In this document: piece by piece, positions 6,689-8,363 of the stretch
Layout: each line of letters starts with the position of its first letter
How positions within the stretch are numbered: position 1 is the stretch's first letter
DNA from: Alistipes sp.
Lineage (GTDB): Bacteria > Bacteroidota > Bacteroidia > Bacteroidales > Rikenellaceae
Direction: 5' to 3'
DNA: 8,363 nt
Assembly (NCBI GenBank): GCA_019422485.1
Contig: JAHZDG010000047.1
Coordinates: forward strand, 5,295-13,657
Translations under genes and position numbers: made by a program
Notes under the pieces: model-generated
What the model was told of the DNA's origin: nothing
Seen by the model: only the letters and a program-made list of their open reading frames with translations
Database searches by the model: none

Positions 6689-8363
6689 TTATAGTTTGAG
6701 TCGAACAAATACTTCGATAGCCTGATATTCGGCCATGCCCAATTGGTCGTATAGGCGGGCGGTATTTTGGTTGCGTTCTTCGGCCCGCTGCCAGAATTCC
6801 CGTTTGTCTTCGCCCGGGAACGGCACCACGTCCTTTTGGGAAACATGCCGATAGATGGCGTGGCGTTTTTGCAGCACTTCGTCGGGACTCAACGGTACGG
6901 CCATATCCACCATGTCGAGGTCCCATTCCTGCCATGCACCCCGGTAGAGCCACATACGGCACTCTTTTACCCAAGGTTCGTCATGGACCACTTCCAGGGC
7001 AGCCAAAACGGCTTCGATGCAGACCCGGTGCGTGCCATGCGGGTCAGAGAGGTCTCCGGCGGCATAGATCTGATGAGGTTGTACCTGACGCAACAGATCG
7101 ACTACCAGTTGAATATCCTTGTCGGTCAGCAAACCTTTTTTAACCCCGCCCGTTTCATAGAACGGCATATTCAGAAAGTGAATTTTCGTTTCGTCGGTCA
7201 GGCCCATCTGCCGGCAAGCGGCTTTGGCTTCGGCGCGTCGGATGGACCCTTTCAGTTGGCGCAGTTCCAACGGTTCGGGTTCTCCTTTGCGTTTGTGTCG
7301 GATGATGTCGCTCACTTCGTTGTAACGGTCGGCAAAACCGCATTCACGAGCCGTATCCAAGGTCTGTAAAACAACGTCGTCCATGACGGCGATGTTGCCC
7401 GAGGTCTGATAGGCGACATGTACGTCGTGACCCTGGTCGATCAGGCGCATGAACGTACCTCCCATCGAAATGACGTCGTCATCGGGGTGAGGACTGAAGA
7501 TGACGATTCGTTTGGGGTAGGGGGTAGCCCGTTCCGGACGGGTCGAGTCGTCGGCATTGGGCTTGCCGCCCGGCCAGCCTGTAATGGTGTGTTGCAGGTC
7601 GTTGAAAACCTGAATGTTGATGTTGTCGTATGCCCGTCCGGTAATTTCCAGTAATTGGCCGAGACGGTTGTCGATGTAGTCTTGATAGGTCAGTTTCAGA
7701 ATGGGCTTTTGGACCTTTTTGCAGAGCCACAGTACGGCCGTACGGATAAACCGGGGCGGCCAGGTGCAGGTTCCCACCAGCCAGGGGGTTTTGATGCGGG
7801 TCAGTTCTTGTGCAGCCCCTTCGTCTACAACCACCTCCATGTTTTCATGTTTCTGCAGGCATGTTGCCGGAATGGCTGAATCTTCTTGCCCTTCGACGAT
7901 GGCTTTGACAACATTGGCTTTGTCTTCGCCCCATGCCATGAGAATAATGCGTTTGGCATCCAGAATGGTGGCCAGTCCCATGGTAACCGCCTTGCGGGGA
8001 ACGTTTTCGATACCATAGAAAATCGAACTGACGGCTTTGCGGCTTTCGTTCCCCAGCGCCACCAAACGGGTACGGGTATTGGTGTACGAACCCGGTTCGT
8101 TGAAGCCGAGCTGGCCTTGCACTCCGGTGCCCAAAATCAGCAGATCGAGACCGTCGTATTGTTCGATCAGGCTTTCATATTCTTTACAGAAGGCGGTTAC
8201 TTTTCCCTGGGGAATGGTGCCGTCCGGAATGTGAATGTTTTCGGGCAGAATATCGATATGATTCAGCAGGCTTTCGTGAATCAGGTAGTTGCGGCTCTGC
8301 TGTTCTCTGGGGTAGATCGGGAAAAATTCGTCGAGGCTGAATACGACGACATTTTTGAAACTC
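6689..8363 (-). CDS. NagB-like domain fused to LmbE/PIG-L deacetylase, 5' end outside window
   Basis: The visible 557 residues (fragment numbering from the right edge) lack the N-terminus; the Bacteroides homologue BT_0258 is about 660 residues, so roughly 100 are missing. Fragment residues 1 to about 195 are a NagB/RpiA-type sugar-phosphate domain. It keeps the Asp72 equivalent (SLDEF, Asp11) and the Glu148 equivalent (Glu89 in FNEP), but Asp141 and His143 are replaced by Gln82 and Gln84 (GTGVQGQ). A linker of about 85 residues follows. The LmbE/PIG-L deacetylase domain begins at about 283. It has the zinc site HPDDD (292-296) and the second ligand pair HGTH (442-445), both intact. That family removes acetyl groups from GlcNAc-type sugars (MshB, PIG-L, BshB, archaeal diacetylchitobiose deacetylase). 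No signal peptide can be judged. The likely role is deacetylating a GlcNAc derivative, with the NagB-like part binding substrate or regulating. The substrate is not known. nagB follows after 20 nt. Confidence 0.9.
   Translation of the reverse strand, partial: SFKNVVVFSLDEFFPIYPREQQSRNYLIHESLLNHIDILPENIHIPDGTIPQGKVTAFCKEYESLIEQYDGLDLLILGTGVQGQLGFNEPGSYTNTRTRLVALGNESRKAVSSIFYGIENVPRKAVTMGLATILDAKRIILMAWGEDKANVVKAIVEGQEDSAIPATCLQKHENMEVVVDEGAAQELTRIKTPWLVGTCTWPPRFIRTAVLWLCKKVQKPILKLTYQDYIDNRLGQLLEITGRAYDNINIQVFNDLQHTITGWPGGKPNADDSTRPERATPYPKRIVIFSPHPDDDVISMGGTFMRLIDQGHDVHVAYQTSGNIAVMDDVVLQTLDTARECGFADRYNEVSDIIRHKRKGEPEPLELRQLKGSIRRAEAKAACRQMGLTDETKIHFLNMPFYETGGVKKGLLTDKDIQLVVDLLRQVQPHQIYAAGDLSDPHGTHRVCIEAVLAALEVVHDEPWVKECRMWLYRGAWQEWDLDMVDMAVPLSPDEVLQKRHAIYRHVSQKDVVPFPGEDKREFWQRAEERNQNTARLYDQLGMAEYQAIEVFVRLKL

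Noticed and set aside
5844..6691. The 9-mer TAATTCAAT directly follows the stop region of both the fusion gene (6691-6683) and nagB (5852-5844)
   Set aside because: The match includes the TAA stops, does not extend further, and has no dyad symmetry or third copy. Chance is the simplest explanation.
6669..6974. Upstream extension of the nagB frame to an ATG at 6974
   Set aside because: The extra 102 residues overlap the end of the fusion gene in another frame, are basic and low in similarity to NagB, and the catalytic residues match E. coli numbering exactly when the start is at 6668.
1..8363. Search for mobile elements, CRISPR arrays, tRNA/rRNA genes and a novel defence-like system
   Set aside because: No direct repeat array, transposase, integrase, cloverleaf or target-site duplication was seen by eye. 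The window is coding-dense and consists of recognisable housekeeping genes.

Overview
The window reads as chromosomal core-genome DNA from a member of the Bacteroidota, most likely Bacteroidales. Four things point there: a PUR/DUF3276 protein of the kind found in that phylum; a NagB-like/LmbE fusion of the Bacteroides BT_0258 type; start codons without clear Shine-Dalgarno sequences; and a promoter matching the Bacteroidota consensus (TTTG, 19 bases, TAnnTTTG). Genus cannot be fixed from sequence alone. All seven genes lie on the minus strand, so transcription runs from high to low coordinates.

Region by region, in transcription order: a NagB-like/LmbE deacetylase fusion that enters from the right edge (8363-6689, 5' end outside the window); a canonical allosteric glucosamine-6-phosphate deaminase, nagB (6668-5850); the ABC-F ribosome factor ettA (5816-4140, GTG start); and histidyl-tRNA synthetase hisS (4096-2729). 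Gaps between these four are only 20, 33 and 43 nt, with no visible terminator or promoter, so they look like one operon ending at a GC-rich stem-loop (2710-2685). After a 142-nt gap comes a secreted S41 carboxy-terminal processing protease (2586-973), then a small PUR-family nucleic-acid-binding protein (905-573) with its own probable promoter and a textbook intrinsic terminator (549-511). Last is the 5' part of mnmA (478 to the left edge), which makes the 2-thiouridine of tRNA anticodons.

Functionally, the right end handles amino sugars (a predicted deacetylase plus GlcN6P deaminase). The middle and left end are translation genes: tRNA charging (hisS), ribosome throttling (ettA) and tRNA thiolation (mnmA). 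A periplasmic protease and a nucleic-acid-binding protein sit between hisS and mnmA.

No mobile element, CRISPR array, tRNA or rRNA is visible. The points most worth following up are the fusion protein, whose NagB domain has lost two ring-opening residues while a complete NagB is encoded next to it, and the mnmA promoter, which predicts a leaderless mRNA and takes its -33 element from the T-tract of the upstream terminator.
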